From DASRHK01 sp035650495 (lineage in GTDB: Bacteria; Pseudomonadota; Gammaproteobacteria; Nevskiales; Nevskiaceae): 5,892 nt of DNA. Position numbers and translations under genes: made by a program. How positions within the stretch are numbered: the first letter of the stretch is position 1; every line of letters begins with the position of its first letter. Shown here piece by piece: positions 5,802-5,892 of this stretch. The stretch spans positions 1 through 5,892 of the forward strand of contig DASRHK010000016.1 of the NCBI GenBank assembly GCA_035650495.1. Direction: 5' to 3'. The notes under the pieces are model-generated. The model was not told the origin of the DNA. It did no database searches and worked only from the letters and a program-made list of their open reading frames with translations.

Positions 5802-5892
5802 ATGAAGAATCCGCTGGACAGCATCAAGGGGACCCTGATCGCCGGTCTGGTGATCGCCATCGCTCTGGTCTTCGTCGCCGGCGCGAGCGGTC
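5802..5892 (+). CDS. Start of an unidentified gene with an N-terminal membrane helix (3' end off the window)
   Basis: Thirty codons are visible before the right edge. ATG at 5802 follows GGGAG (5791-5795) with 6-nt spacing and a consensus TATAAT about 36 nt upstream, so start and direction are well supported. The peptide begins with a short polar, lysine-containing stretch (MKNPLDSIKG) followed by a hydrophobic segment of about 18-20 residues (TLIAGLVIAIALVFVAGAS). This could be a signal anchor, the first helix of a membrane protein, or an uncleaved signal for an envelope protein. I do not recognise the family from so little sequence and assign no function. It is divergent from grxD and may share its promoter region. 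Confidence 0.7.
   Translation, partial: MKNPLDSIKGTLIAGLVIAIALVFVAGASG

Noticed and set aside
1..5892. Mobile element, phage, CRISPR or defence-system signatures
   Set aside because: No transposase, integrase, nuclease, repeat-spacer pattern or attachment-site repeat was seen; all genes read as chromosomal metabolism or redox functions with similar codon use.

Overview
The window is high-GC DNA that is packed with genes. All six complete genes and both partial ones read as ordinary bacterial chromosome, with no insertion sequence, phage gene, tRNA, rRNA or CRISPR array visible. Protein sequence (PEP synthase, Grx4-type glutaredoxin, YajL-type DJ-1 protein) points to Pseudomonadota, most likely a betaproteobacterium or a gammaproteobacterium close to that group. 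This is a judgement from remembered family sequences, not a search result.

Layout. Positions 2-1324 (+) hold the C-terminal part of phosphoenolpyruvate synthase, cut by the left edge. A ten-helix EamA/DMT permease (1321-2223, +) follows and overlaps it by 4 nt. Opposite these lies a two-gene unit on the minus strand, read from 4747 leftwards: an NADP-isocitrate dehydrogenase carrying a C-terminal pair of CBS domains (2987-4747), then 12 nt later a stand-alone CinA N-terminal/MoaB-like domain protein (2165-2974). The tail of the latter runs 59 nt into the permease gene from the opposite strand. An 88-nt divergent intergenic region (4748-4835) separates icd from a DJ-1/YajL-like gene (4836-5378, +). 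That gene ends exactly where the convergent monothiol glutaredoxin gene begins its stop codon (5379-5705, -). A second divergent promoter region (5706-5801), with a perfect 10-bp palindrome made of two overlapping TATAAT boxes, serves grxD and a new gene cut by the right edge (5802-5892, +). The part of that last gene that is visible encodes one membrane helix.

How the genes fit together. PEP synthase and isocitrate dehydrogenase are both control points of central carbon flow (gluconeogenesis, and the TCA/glyoxylate branch). NADPH from isocitrate dehydrogenase, a DJ-1 protein and a CGFS glutaredoxin together suggest a loose redox/Fe-S theme, but the genes are in separate transcription units. 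The most noteworthy item is the isocitrate dehydrogenase: its catalytic part is complete and of normal length, and about 170 extra residues add a linker and two CBS modules that both keep the T-x-x-D adenosine-binding motif. This suggests allosteric control by an adenine nucleotide. Nothing else here looks like an unknown multi-gene system.
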